Positions 1-7,902 are shown, counted from the first letter of the stretch. The stretch is DNA of 64,000 nt from Ensifer adhaerens (GCF_013283195.1 NZ_JABEKT010000001.1:2987473-3051472), one strand, 5' to 3'. Numbers and translations: made by a program. Notes: generated from the letters alone by a model not told the origin.

Positions 1-123
1 TCACCTGGGCGCGCCTTGACGCCCGTCGGCCACCGTCATCGGCCCATCGGACGGTGGCCGCGAGCGTGTTGGGCGCGCTACTTCCGCCGCCAGCATCGCT
101 CGAACCGCAGCCCTGCCTTGGCG

Positions 124-300
124 CTATTGCCCGTCGCGCAGGGTCTCCTTCTGGGTAATCAGCCGGGCGCTGTGCTGTCCGCTGAGATAGGTCCCGAACC
201 AGCTCCAGGCGACGGCAAAACGGCTGCCCCCCTTGAGCTTGAAGCGGCCGAAATCGGTGATCGCAGCCCGCTCGACCGGCTTTCATGGCCCTGAAACAAA
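124..300 (-). pseudogene. Remnant of a second NADH dehydrogenase (NDH-2) 3' end
   Basis: Read on the minus strand this segment encodes pieces matching the C-terminus of the NDH-2 gene at 827-2095: RAAITDFGRFKLKG, then RFAVAWSWFGTYLSGQHSAR, then LITQKETLRDGQ and a stop at 124-126. About 18 codons present in the intact gene (the ALAWWIWGIAHIYFLIG stretch) are missing in frame. The last residues differ (LRDGQ versus VREKD), so this looks like the decayed end of a diverged paralogue rather than a recent exact copy. It follows in frame directly behind the stop of the secreted-protein gene at 283-735. No start codon or cofactor-binding domain remains. Confidence 0.75.
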
Positions 301-735
301 GGTATCCATCGCCGCAAGGCGGCAGGCATCAAACATGCCGATCGTGATGGCTTCCCGACGGGAAACATTCGCTTTGCCCCACAATGCCTTTCCCGACTTG
401 CTGCCGGGTGAGCGGATCGACCCCAGCGCGGGCAGCAAGGTTGCATTCACGCAGCCGATGACGTGCGCGCGCACCGCCTTTGTACCGCATTCTTGGCCGC
501 GGACGTTCAATTGCCGTTGCGACAGGTCGCTCAGCTGTCGCTCCACGCCACCGAGGAGAAATGCTTGTTCATCTCGGGGAAAAGCGCTCTTTGACATCAC
601 CTTCTGCAGTTTGGCGTACTCAGTAGCGTAGTTGACTTTCGGGCAAGCGCCAGCGGCAAGCACCGCCGTCGCACTCGAGGAAAAGAGCGCAAGCACAATT
701 GCGCAGATGCAGCCTAAGGGCCGGCTTGTCATCAA
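283..735 (-). CDS. Small secreted protein of unknown function
   Basis: 150 residues with a clear Sec signal peptide (hydrophobic stretch about residues 10-27, likely cleavage after AVLAAG). The mature part has four cysteines, two near its ends and two in the middle, which suggests periplasmic disulfides. I do not recognise the family. It lies just downstream of, and on the same strand as, the NDH-2 gene (91 bases), so it could be read from the same transcript. Its stop abuts the ndh-like remnant. The gene call rests on the signal peptide and sustained frame; the function is unknown. Confidence 0.6.
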   Translation of the reverse strand: MMTSRPLGCICAIVLALFSSSATAVLAAGACPKVNYATEYAKLQKVMSKSAFPRDEQAFLLGGVERQLSDLSQRQLNVRGQECGTKAVRAHVIGCVNATLLPALGSIRSPGSKSGKALWGKANVSRREAITIGMFDACRLAAMDTFVSGP

Positions 736-826
736 CGAATCTCCTCGCCTGGCGCAAACGCCTGCGCCGCCAGGTACATGTCACAATACAATCCCGCAAG
801 GGACCCCTTGCAACCGACGGGCGATG

Positions 827-2095
827 TCAGTCCTTTTCCCGCACCGTCTCCTTCTGGGTAATCAGCCGGGCGCTGTGCTGGCCGCTGAGATAGGTCCAGA
901 ACCAGCTCCAGGCGACGGCAAAGCGGCTGCGCGTGCCGATCAGGAAGTAGATATGGGCAATGCCCCAGATCCACCAGGCAAGCGCGCCCTTCATCTTGAA
1001 GCGACCGAAATCGATGATCGCCGCCCGCCGGCCGATCGTCGCCAGGCTCCCCTGGTGGCGATAGCGAAAGTCGCCCGGCTGCTTGGCCCCTGAAAGGCGG
1101 GCACGGATGACCTTGGCGACATAGGCGCCCTGTTGCTTGGCGGCGGGTGCGATGCCCGGCACCGGCTTGCCGCCGTCATAGGTGACACTGGCCGTGTCGC
1201 CGATGACGAAGATATCGTCATGGCCGGGCGCCTTGAGGTCGGCACCGAGGATTGCCCTTCCCGCCCGGTCCTCGGCAATGCCGAGCCAGCGGGCGGCAGG
1301 TGATGCCTGGACACCGGCGGCCCAAACGAGCGTGCGGCTGGCCACGAAGGTCTCGCCGATCGTCACGCCTTGCGCCGTGCAGGCCGTCACCGGCGTACCG
1401 GTGCGAACCTCCACGCCCAGCCGCTCCAGTTCGCGCCGGGCGTACTCGGACAGATCCTCGCTGAAGGCAGCCAGGATGCGAGGTCCCGCCTCAACCAGGA
1501 TCACGCGAGCCTGGCGCGTATCGATGCGGCGAAACTCGGAGGGCAGCGTGCGGTGCGCCATCTCGGCGATGATGCCGGCAAGCTCGACGCCCGTCGGCCC
1601 GGCACCGATCACGGTGAAGGTCAAAAGCGCCTGGCGGATGACAGGGTCTTCTTCAAGTTCCGCCTGCTCGAAGGCAAGCAGCACGCGGCGGCGGATCGTG
1701 GTTGCATCCTCGAGCGTCTTCAGCCCCGGCGCCACCGGCTCCCATTCGTCATGACCGAAATAGGCGTGGGTCGCGCCGGTCGCAAGCACCAGCGTATCGT
1801 AGCCGATCGCCTGCCCGCCCTTGAGCGTTACGGTCCTGGCGCCGGCGTCGACACCGGTCACTTCGCCGAGCAGCGTCGTCACCTCCGGTCGGTCGCGATA
1901 GAGGTTGCGGATCGGCCAGGCGATTTCGGAGGTGGCAATCAGCGTGGTGGCGACCTGATAGAGCAGCGGCTGGAACAGGTGATGATTTCGCCGGTCGATC
2001 AGCGTGATGCGTACCGGTGCACCCGCAAGCCCGTTGACGAGCTGCAGCCCGCCAAATCCTCCACCGACGACGACGACATGATGCCTGTCCTGCAT
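827..2095 (-). CDS. ndh: Type II NADH dehydrogenase (NDH-2)
   Basis: A 422-residue flavoprotein that oxidises NADH and passes electrons to quinone at the inner membrane without pumping protons. The N-terminal FAD-binding motif VVVGGGFGGLQ is followed by a second dinucleotide motif, TVIGAGPTGVELAG, for NADH near residue 165, and FVIGDTASV for FAD near residue 290. The C-terminus ends in an amphipathic/hydrophobic segment (WWIWGIAHIYFLIG, then WSWFWTYLSG) typical of membrane-bound NDH-2. I place the start at ATG 2095 (MQDRHHVVV) because it sits right before the FAD motif; an upstream ATG at 2149 would add 18 residues not usual in the family. A broken second copy of its C-terminus lies at 124-300. 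Confidence 0.93.
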   Translation of the reverse strand: MQDRHHVVVVGGGFGGLQLVNGLAGAPVRITLIDRRNHHLFQPLLYQVATTLIATSEIAWPIRNLYRDRPEVTTLLGEVTGVDAGARTVTLKGGQAIGYDTLVLATGATHAYFGHDEWEPVAPGLKTLEDATTIRRRVLLAFEQAELEEDPVIRQALLTFTVIGAGPTGVELAGIIAEMAHRTLPSEFRRIDTRQARVILVEAGPRILAAFSEDLSEYARRELERLGVEVRTGTPVTACTAQGVTIGETFVASRTLVWAAGVQASPAARWLGIAEDRAGRAILGADLKAPGHDDIFVIGDTASVTYDGGKPVPGIAPAAKQQGAYVAKVIRARLSGAKQPGDFRYRHQGSLATIGRRAAIIDFGRFKMKGALAWWIWGIAHIYFLIGTRSRFAVAWSWFWTYLSGQHSARLITQKETVREKD

Positions 2096-2429
2096 GGTCC
2101 TGATCCCGATTTGACTTTTCTCAAATGTGGAGCACGCGCGCACCAGCACAACAGCCCGCTTTGGATGTCACCCTTGCAAAATCGGATATGGCGCTTGGCG
2201 CGGACCTGCAATAGGCTGATGGGCTACCGTGCAGTGCGCCTGCGCATGGCGCGCCTTGCGCCAATCCCACCATCTCCCGATATCGCCGACACGCCTCAGC
2301 CGCCGCAAAACGCGGTCAAAGATATCCGTGCAATGTCCGTGCAATCCAGTGTTTGCAAACGTCGCGATGCGATAAAAACTGCATTGGCCGCAAGCGCTCG
2401 ATGCACCGCGTTGCCAGTCTAACAATGGG
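2096..2429. other. Intergenic region between divergent ndh and sensor kinase
   Basis: 334 bases that should hold the promoters of both divergent genes. I see no convincing promoter hexamers, hairpin or coding sequence. Confidence 0.4.
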
Positions 2430-3785
2430 GTGCAGATGGTGAGAAAGCTCTGGCCACGGTCCCTCAAGCAGCGCCTGATCGCGCAGCTTCTGGTCTTGCA
2501 ACTGGCGATCCTGCTCGTCTTCGGTCTCTCCTTCGTCACCCTGCTGGTCGTTGCCGACGAAGGCGGCGTGCTCATCGGCCCGGCACCGGTCGAGACGGCG
2601 TTTGCGGCGATAGAGAGACGGCCGGACGGCAAGCTTGCCTTCGCCAAAACCGACAAGCTGGCCGATGTGCTCGCCAGACATCCCAAATTCTGGTTCATCG
2701 CCCTCAGCGACCGGGGCGAGATCCTGCGGATCGGCGAGATCCCGGAGATCTACAAGGGCATCAGCCAGACACTCGACCGGATGACCTATTCGGATATCCG
2801 CGATGTCGGCGATCCCTCGCCCTATCTTGCAGTCCTCAGGCGCCGATCGAGCCCGGCCGGCGATTTCACCGTCTTCGGACAGGGTGAACTCATGAACGAG
2901 CAATCCCTCATTCTCACCTTTTCCAAGGTGTCGCTCGCCCCGATGCTGGTTCTGCTGGCGCTCGTCACGGTGATCGGCGTCCCCTTGATCGTCAATCGTG
3001 CCATCAAGGGTATCTCGCAGCTGGCGCGCGAAACCGACGGCATCGATATTGCCCGGCGGAGTTACCGGCTGACGGAAACGGCCATTCCGAGCGAAGTCCG
3101 GCCCCTCGTTCAGGGCATCAACGGCGCGCTCCATCGGCTCGACCTCGCCTATGATCGACACCAGCGCTTCATCCTCGATGCGGCGCACGAGATCCGCACG
3201 CCGGTGGCTATCCTGCAGGCGCGGCTCGATTCTCTGGCGGCTGGCCCCGATCGCGATCGGTTGATCGCCGATTGCGAGAGGATCTCGGCGCTTGCTGAAC
3301 AATTGCTCGACCTGCAGCGGCTTGAAGCCAATGCCAAGCCGCTGACGCCGGTCGATCTGGTCGAATTGTGCCGCGACGTCGCTGCCGACCTCGCCCCGCT
3401 CGCGATCGACCAGGGCTATGACCTTTCCTTCGAGCCCGAGGTGGAGCGGTCGCCGATCCAGGGCGATCCGGCGTCGCTTGCGCGCGCCATCGCCAATCTG
3501 ATCCAGAATGCGATCGAGCATGCGGGAAACCAGGGCTCGATCATCGTGCGAGTGGCATGCGACCGGGTGATCGAGATCAGTGACGATGGGCCTGGAATTC
3601 CGGAAGCGGAGCGGGAGCGTGTCTTCGAGCCGTTTCATCGGTTGAAGCCGCGCGATCGGGGCGCCGGTCTCGGCCTGAACCTTGTTCTGCAGATCGTTCA
3701 GCGCCACGGCGCGCAAATCCGCATTCTCACCTCGCCAAGTGGCGGGGCATGCTTCCGGCTGGTCTTTGCCGAGCTGACGGCTTGA
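2430..3785 (+). CDS. Orphan membrane sensor histidine kinase
   Basis: About 451 residues. A transmembrane segment at residues 18-42 is followed by a periplasmic domain of about 130 residues, a second membrane segment (APMLVLLALVTVIGVPLIV), and a short linker. The HisKA motif AAHEIRTP carries the phospho-accepting His near residue 253. The ATPase domain has the N box NLIQNAIEHA, G1 DDGPGIP and G2 GAGLGLNLV. It starts at GTG 2430, or ATG 2436 two codons later. No response regulator is adjacent on either side, so its partner is elsewhere or it transfers to a distant regulator. The signal sensed is unknown. Confidence 0.88.
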   Translation: MQMVRKLWPRSLKQRLIAQLLVLQLAILLVFGLSFVTLLVVADEGGVLIGPAPVETAFAAIERRPDGKLAFAKTDKLADVLARHPKFWFIALSDRGEILRIGEIPEIYKGISQTLDRMTYSDIRDVGDPSPYLAVLRRRSSPAGDFTVFGQGELMNEQSLILTFSKVSLAPMLVLLALVTVIGVPLIVNRAIKGISQLARETDGIDIARRSYRLTETAIPSEVRPLVQGINGALHRLDLAYDRHQRFILDAAHEIRTPVAILQARLDSLAAGPDRDRLIADCERISALAEQLLDLQRLEANAKPLTPVDLVELCRDVAADLAPLAIDQGYDLSFEPEVERSPIQGDPASLARAIANLIQNAIEHAGNQGSIIVRVACDRVIEISDDGPGIPEAERERVFEPFHRLKPRDRGAGLGLNLVLQIVQRHGAQIRILTSPSGGACFRLVFAELTA

Positions 3786-4073
3786 ACCGCCGGAAAACAG
3801 CCGCATGCCGCAGCCCGGACAATCGCTCCTCCCCCTCCGCCCCCTAGCGGCCCGTGAGCCCCCAACGTCCGCCATCGGCTGGACGCCACGAAGGTCACGC
3901 AAGGCACCCCTCGCCGGGATGAGACGGCTTCTGCCGGCAGGCGCTGCCGCCAGGCGATCGCGGCCCGGAAAGGACACGGGTGGCGTGAGGCGCAGGACCG
4001 TCTGCTCGGCCAATTCCATGGAGAGCTGCCTGCCCGTTGGTTTGGCCAGTCAGCTCTCCTCAAAATACCTCGC
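3786..4073. other. Intergenic region upstream of ohr1
   Basis: 288 bases between the kinase and the ohr1 promoter. There is no credible gene; the long frames here are extensions of shadows. Confidence 0.4.
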
Positions 4074-4147
4074 ATCCGATTAAATCGGATTTTGATTGAC
4101 ATTCGAATTTCGTTTCTGTATTTACATCGCATCCGAACTAATCGGAC
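4074..4147 (+). promoter_or_regulatory. ohr1 promoter with two OhrR-type operators
   Basis: A perfect palindrome ATCCGATTAAATCGGAT (4074-4090, centre 4082) precedes a -35 TTGACA (4096-4101), a 17-base spacer and a -10 TATTTA (4119-4124). A second palindrome, ATCCGA-ACTAA-TCGGAC (4131-4147, centre 4139), covers the expected transcription start. The operator centres are 57 bases apart. The same arrangement is repeated upstream of ohr2, so the MarR-family OhrR encoded at 6110-6634 probably represses both. Confidence 0.75.
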
Positions 4148-4176
4148 ATGAATTAATCCAAAAACGGGATACAGCT

Positions 4177-4572
4177 ATGACCGAGAAGCTTCTTTTCACC
4201 GGCAAGACCTACAACACCGGCGGCCGCAACGGCGGCACCCGCAGCAGCGACGGCCAGTTGGACATCCGGCTATCCGCGCCGCATCCGGCCGCAGAACGCC
4301 TGTTCGGCGCCGCCTGGTCGGCCTGTTACATCGGCGCGGTTCAGGTCGCCGCGTCTGAAAGAAACATCACGCTTCCCGCGGGAGCCGAGGTCGACGCCGA
4401 GATCGATCTCAACGTCGATGACGGCAATTACTTCCTGCGCGCCAGGCTGAATGTCAGCCTTCCCGGCCTCGACCGGGATATCGCCCATCAACTGATCCAT
4501 GCCGCCCACAAGATCTGTCCCTACTCCAAGGCGACGAACGGCAACATCGATGTCGCGACCAATCTGGTCTGA
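4177..4572 (+). CDS. ohr: Organic hydroperoxide resistance protein Ohr, copy 1
   Basis: A 131-residue thiol peroxidase of the Ohr/OsmC family that reduces organic (lipid) hydroperoxides, normally recycled by lipoylated proteins. The two conserved redox cysteines are C50 in WSACYIGA and C114 in ICPYSKAT, and the catalytic Arg lies in GGRNGG (R17). ATG 4177 gives the standard Ohr length; an in-frame ATG at 4096 would lie inside the promoter/operator region. It shares most of its sequence with the second copy at 6770-7165. The next gene, a DUF3095 protein, starts 66 bases downstream on the same strand. Confidence 0.95.
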   Translation: MTEKLLFTGKTYNTGGRNGGTRSSDGQLDIRLSAPHPAAERLFGAAWSACYIGAVQVAASERNITLPAGAEVDAEIDLNVDDGNYFLRARLNVSLPGLDRDIAHQLIHAAHKICPYSKATNGNIDVATNLV

Positions 4573-4638
4573 ACGCGATCCGGTCAGGTCCGCCTCCTGC
4601 CCGGCAGACCTGACCGCCTTCACGTCGACCAGGAGAAC

Positions 4639-5670
4639 ATGATGAACAGTGACCAAGTTCAGCCACAGCAAGCCCACAGCAAATTCTCCGATGTGCTCGA
4701 CCCGGCCATCTATGAGCCATTGCCCGATGATTGGCTGATTGCCATCACCGATGTCGTCGACTCGACCTCGGCAACCCGGTCGGGTCGCTACGAGGACGTC
4801 AACTTCGCCGGCGCCTCGGCGATTGCCGCTTTCGGCAATGCCTGGGGCACGTTCGATTTTCCCTTCGTCTTTCGCGGCGATGGGGCAGCATTCGCGTTGC
4901 CGCCTGAGGCTGCCGCAACCGCCACATCGGCGTTGCGGCAGGTCGCCGCCTTTGCAAAGCGCAGCCTTGGCCTGGCCCTTCGAACGGGGTTGCTGTCCGT
5001 GCGCGACGTTCGCGCCAACGGGCGCGATGTGACGATCGCGCGCTACGCGGCCTCGCAGGACGCCACCTACACCATGTTTGCCGGCGGGGGATTGAAGTGG
5101 GCCGAGAACGAGATCAAGCGCGGGCGCTATCTGGTAAAGCCGCACATGGACACGGCGCAGCCGAACCTGACCGGCCTCAGATGCGAGTGGAAGCCGTTTG
5201 CGAGCCAGCGCGGTGAAATCTTATCCTTGCTGGTCGAGCCGACGGCACAGTCAGGCGCTCAAGGTTTCGTCTCATTGGCGAGACGCGTTCTCTCCGTGCT
5301 CGAGGCCGGGCCGCGGCAATCCAATCCGGTACCGGATGCCATCGGCATACCCAAGGACGAGCGCACGCAAGTCGATCCAAAACGCTGGTCGACGGTCGCG
5401 GCCGGTTCGGATTTCCGCAAGTACGACGATGGCTTGCGCCTGACGCTCGACTGTACGCGCGAACAGATCGATCGGGTCGAAACCCTTCTTGTCGCGGCCA
5501 GGCACCGTGGTGAGGTCAATTTCGGACTGCATCGCCAGTCTCACGCGCTGATGACCTGCCTGGTTCCCTCGGCCAAGCCGGATTCGCATCTGCATTTCCT
5601 GGATGGAATGGACGGCGGCTACTCCAAGGCCGCCGAGATGCTGGCGCCAGCCGGGCTTGCTGCGGCGTGA
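4639..5670 (+). CDS. DUF3095 protein, nucleotide-cyclase-like
   Basis: 343 residues resembling the DUF3095 family, which is related to the class III nucleotidyl cyclase fold. Near residue 30 the motif AITDVVDSTSA has the position and character of the metal-binding strand of cyclases, and FVFRGDGAAFALP near residue 75 resembles the second metal-site hairpin. Whether it makes cAMP or another nucleotide is unknown. A strong ribosome site AGGAGA (4631-4636) precedes tandem ATGs at 4639 and 4642. It follows ohr1 after 66 bases with no terminator visible, so it is probably co-induced by organic peroxides. The family assignment is from memory of its conserved blocks. Confidence 0.75.
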   Translation: MMNSDQVQPQQAHSKFSDVLDPAIYEPLPDDWLIAITDVVDSTSATRSGRYEDVNFAGASAIAAFGNAWGTFDFPFVFRGDGAAFALPPEAAATATSALRQVAAFAKRSLGLALRTGLLSVRDVRANGRDVTIARYAASQDATYTMFAGGGLKWAENEIKRGRYLVKPHMDTAQPNLTGLRCEWKPFASQRGEILSLLVEPTAQSGAQGFVSLARRVLSVLEAGPRQSNPVPDAIGIPKDERTQVDPKRWSTVAAGSDFRKYDDGLRLTLDCTREQIDRVETLLVAARHRGEVNFGLHRQSHALMTCLVPSAKPDSHLHFLDGMDGGYSKAAEMLAPAGLAAA

Positions 5671-5690
5671 TGATGCCAAGAAGAGGACGC

Positions 5691-5846
5691 ATGAATTTCG
5701 CAGCCACCGACACATTGAGGCAGGCGGGGTATACCTTGCCCTGTGTCGAACAATGGCGGTGTGTTTGCATGCCGCTCGACGTCGGCAGGGCAGATCGGTC
5801 CACGCGTTTCCCAAGTCATCGGCCATGCCCAATGGAGCCGGCTTGA
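5691..5846 (+). CDS. Possible 51-residue ORF after the DUF3095 gene
   Basis: ATG 5691 follows a purine-rich AAGAAGAGGAC and reads 51 codons (MNFAATDTLRQAGYTLPCVE...) to TGA at 5844. It begins 20 bases after the DUF3095 stop. It resembles nothing I know; the second half is low in coding character. It may be spurious or a gene fragment. Confidence 0.2.
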   Translation: MNFAATDTLRQAGYTLPCVEQWRCVCMPLDVGRADRSTRFPSHRPCPMEPA

Positions 5847-5903
5847 TGCTGGGAGGACGGGAGAAGCCCCTCTGCTGCTTACGCAGCCCCAGCTGATCTC
5901 CTC

Positions 5904-5928
5904 GCCAGGCCTTTTCTCCCGGCCTGGC
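5904..5928 (+). terminator. Stem-loop between DUF3095 region and ohrR
   Basis: A perfect 8-bp inverted repeat GCCAGGCC (5904-5911) / GGCCTGGC (5921-5928) with a 9-base loop. It lies in the convergent gap between the ohr1-DUF3095 transcript and ohrR. There is no T-run, so termination is only inferred from position. The rest of the 5847-6109 gap shows nothing. Confidence 0.45.
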
Positions 5929-6109
5929 TAAGAACGCATTTATTGAGCCTCGCCTTCAAGGTCGGCGCAAGGACGCAAACCCGCTCTCTTCATCGACGCT
6001 ATGCGACGTCCACCCAGCCACGCGTGTGGCTCTGGAGCGGCCCTGGCCGCCCCTCAGCATCTCGCACGGGCGGGGCCGTGGTAGATCTGCCCGCCCCCGC
6101 CACCGTCCG

Positions 6110-6634
6110 CTATACTTTCCCGGAACCGCCCTGCGTTGCGCGCAGGAGATTGTCGCGTAGCGTCGCCACCGTCTGCTGCACGACCGGAAAATCGTCCCCA
6201 AGACCGGTCGCATCCGTCAGCGCTGCACCCGGGTCCATTTCAACCACCCTGTGGCCGGCCTGCGTCAGCGTCACGCGCACCTGCCGTTCGTCGGCCGGAT
6301 CGCGCCGGCGCTGCAGATAGCCCTCGGCCTCGAGCTTCTTGAGGATGGGCGTCAGCGTGTTCGACTCCAGGAAGAGCTTTTCGCCGAGCGCACCGACGGT
6401 CTGCTCGTCTTCTTCCGAAAGCGCCACCATCGTCACGTACTGGGTATAGGTCAGGCCGAGCTTGTCGAGGATCGGCTTGTAGGCGCGGCCGAAGGCGAGA
6501 TTGGCGGAGTAGACGGCAAAGCACAGGAAGTTCGAAAGCTTCCTGCCGCCGGTCTCGGCCTGCGCTGCGGAAGACTGAGCGGCTTGCGCACCTTTTGCTG
6601 TCGGGGATGTAGGCATCGGTATATCCTGTTCCAT
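6110..6634 (-). CDS. ohrR: OhrR, MarR-family organic peroxide sensor
   Basis: About 174 residues. A winged-helix MarR repressor that loses DNA binding when its reactive Cys is oxidised by organic hydroperoxides. The sensing Cys is in LSNFLCFAVYSAN (C38 counted from ATG 6634), followed by the conserved Tyr-containing helix GLTYTQYVTM and the wing RRRDPADERQVRVTLT. It is the only cysteine in the protein, so this is a one-Cys OhrR (as in Bacillus subtilis OhrR), not the two-Cys Xanthomonas type. ATG 6634 is preceded by AGAGGACA, a better ribosome site than those for ATG 6655 or 6616. It is divergent from ohr2. Confidence 0.9.
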   Translation of the reverse strand: MEQDIPMPTSPTAKGAQAAQSSAAQAETGGRKLSNFLCFAVYSANLAFGRAYKPILDKLGLTYTQYVTMVALSEEDEQTVGALGEKLFLESNTLTPILKKLEAEGYLQRRRDPADERQVRVTLTQAGHRVVEMDPGAALTDATGLGDDFPVVQQTVATLRDNLLRATQGGSGKV

Positions 6635-6664
6635 TGTCCTCTGTGTCGCCTCCATATAAATCGT

Positions 6665-6740
6665 ATCCGATTAAATCGCAACGGTATTGACATCCCGCTT
6701 CACTTGGCATACTTATCTCGCATCCGATTGAAGCGGATGC
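6665..6740 (+). promoter_or_regulatory. ohr2 promoter with two OhrR-type operators
   Basis: A left operator ATCCGATTAAATCGCAA (6665-6681, centre 6673, right arm degenerate) is followed by -35 TTGACA (6687-6692), a 17-base spacer and -10 TACTTA (6710-6715). The right operator GCATCCG-ATTGAAG-CGGATGC (6720-6740, centre 6730) covers the start region. Operator spacing (57 bases) and distances to the -35 and -10 equal those at ohr1. The left operator also lies just upstream of the divergent ohrR start, consistent with autoregulation. Confidence 0.75.
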
Positions 6741-6769
6741 GATAAAACTTAACCAGAAAGGATACCACC

Positions 6770-7165
6770 ATGACCGAGAAGCTTCTTTTCACCGGCAAGA
6801 CCCACAACACCGGCGGCCGCAACGGCGGCACCAAGAGCAGCGACGGCATGCTCGAACTCAAGCTGGCACAGCCGCACCCGGCTGCCGAAAACCTCTTCGG
6901 TGCTGCATGGTCCGCCTGTTACATCGGCGCGATCGAGGTCGCCGCCTTGCAGAGAAAGATCAAGCTCCCGGCAGGTCTCGCTGTCGACACCGAGATCGAT
7001 CTGAACGTCAATGACGGCTCCTACTTCCTGCGTGCACGGCTCAATGTCAGCCTGCCGGAACTGGACCGCGACGTCGCCCACGAGCTGATCCATGCGGCCC
7101 ACGCCATCTGCCCCTATTCCAAGGCAACGCACGGCAACATCGACGTCGAGACCAACCTTATCTGA
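6770..7165 (+). CDS. ohr: Organic hydroperoxide resistance protein Ohr, copy 2
   Basis: 131 residues, same length as copy 1, with identical active-site blocks: R17 in GGRNGG, C50 in WSACYIGA and C114 in ICPYSKAT. Differences cluster on the surface (for example QRKIKLPAGL versus ERNITLPAGA). AGAAAGGAT just upstream provides the ribosome site. It is paired with divergent ohrR, the common arrangement in proteobacteria, so this may be the ancestral copy and 4177-4572 the duplicate. Confidence 0.95.
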   Translation: MTEKLLFTGKTHNTGGRNGGTKSSDGMLELKLAQPHPAAENLFGAAWSACYIGAIEVAALQRKIKLPAGLAVDTEIDLNVNDGSYFLRARLNVSLPELDRDVAHELIHAAHAICPYSKATHGNIDVETNLI

Positions 7166-7293
7166 AACAAACAGCCTGCCCCCAGGATCGACACTGCCGG
7201 CACCGACATGTGAATGCGCCGGAACACTCGAAGGACAACGCATCAGGCCTGTCGCTTTAAACCACACGACAGCCTGCATGCCAGCACAGGCGG

Positions 7294-7333
7294 CCCCGAC
7301 CGGGGTCGCCCGAGACCCCACCAAGGGTCGGGG
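7294..7333. other. Nested stem-loop structure after ohr2
   Basis: The outer arms CCCCGACC (7294-7301) and GGTCGGGG (7326-7333) enclose an inner hairpin GGGGTC (7302-7307) / GACCCC (7314-7319). It sits in the 447-base gap between ohr2 and the small gene at 7613. It may be a processing or REP-like element. Confidence 0.4.
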
Positions 7334-7357
7334 CACACCAAATTCACCCATTCTGCG

Positions 7358-7406
7358 TGACGGACCCTTGGAACCAGTGATCATGGTTCGGGTCCGTCAT
7401 TTTTTT
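7358..7406 (+). terminator. Rho-independent terminator downstream of ohr2
   Basis: Stem TGACGGACC (7358-7366) / GGTCCGTCA (7391-7399) with an inner GAACC/GGTTC pairing, followed by a run of T (7400-7406). It is a textbook intrinsic terminator for the plus strand. I see no gene elsewhere in 7166-7612. Confidence 0.85.
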
Positions 7407-7612
7407 GGCAGCGTCGAATGGACCGTCATCGCGGCCGGTCGGATAGTCGCCGCGCCCGCAGTCGCATTATGTCCGAGCTAATCCGAACGGATGTCCGACA
7501 TATCTTTGGGATGACTGGCCGAAAACAGCCACACTCGTCTTGTCGTTTAAGGGAAGGCAACACATCGCAGAAGTGCACCTGGATTTGCGTCCAACCCCGA
7601 AGGGAGGCCACC

Positions 7613-7876
7613 ATGCCCACAATCATGGTCTATCACGATGTCAAGGACACCAAACACTGGCTGGCATCCCCTCTGCGCAAGCAGATATTCGAACCGATCG
7701 GCGTGACCAATATCCGCACATTCGTCGACATCAAGGCGTCCAACCGCGTCGGCCTGGTCATGGATGTTGCCGACATGGCAAAGCTGGACGCCTTCATGCA
7801 GACCAAACCGGCGGCCGATGCGATGGCGCATGACGGCGTGCTGCCGGAAACGCTGGTATTCCTGGTCCAATCGTAA
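7613..7876 (+). CDS. Small conserved-looking protein, possible dimeric alpha/beta barrel
   Basis: 87 residues starting MPTIMVYHDVKD, with a strong ribosome site AGGGAGG (7601-7607). Alternating beta strands and helices (TIMVYHDV, IRTFVDIK, RVGLVMDVADMAKLDAFM) suggest a ferredoxin-like stress/monooxygenase-type dimeric barrel. This is a fold-level guess only. The gene is monocistronic and convergent with the Lrp regulator. I cannot name a function. Confidence 0.7.
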   Translation: MPTIMVYHDVKDTKHWLASPLRKQIFEPIGVTNIRTFVDIKASNRVGLVMDVADMAKLDAFMQTKPAADAMAHDGVLPETLVFLVQS

Positions 7877-7902
7877 CGGTAGAGGCTGTCGCGTCCGCGC
7901 CG

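Noticed and set aside
2316-4019. 567-codon minus-strand frame opposite the sensor kinase
   Set aside because: It is the shadow of the kinase; its product has no family motifs, while the plus frame has all kinase boxes.
7468-7500. GTCCGAGCTAATCCGAACGGATGTCCGAC resembles the ohr operators
   Set aside because: The TCCGA half-sites are in direct, not inverted, orientation, and the terminator lies between this site and ohr2; it is not a clear OhrR dyad.
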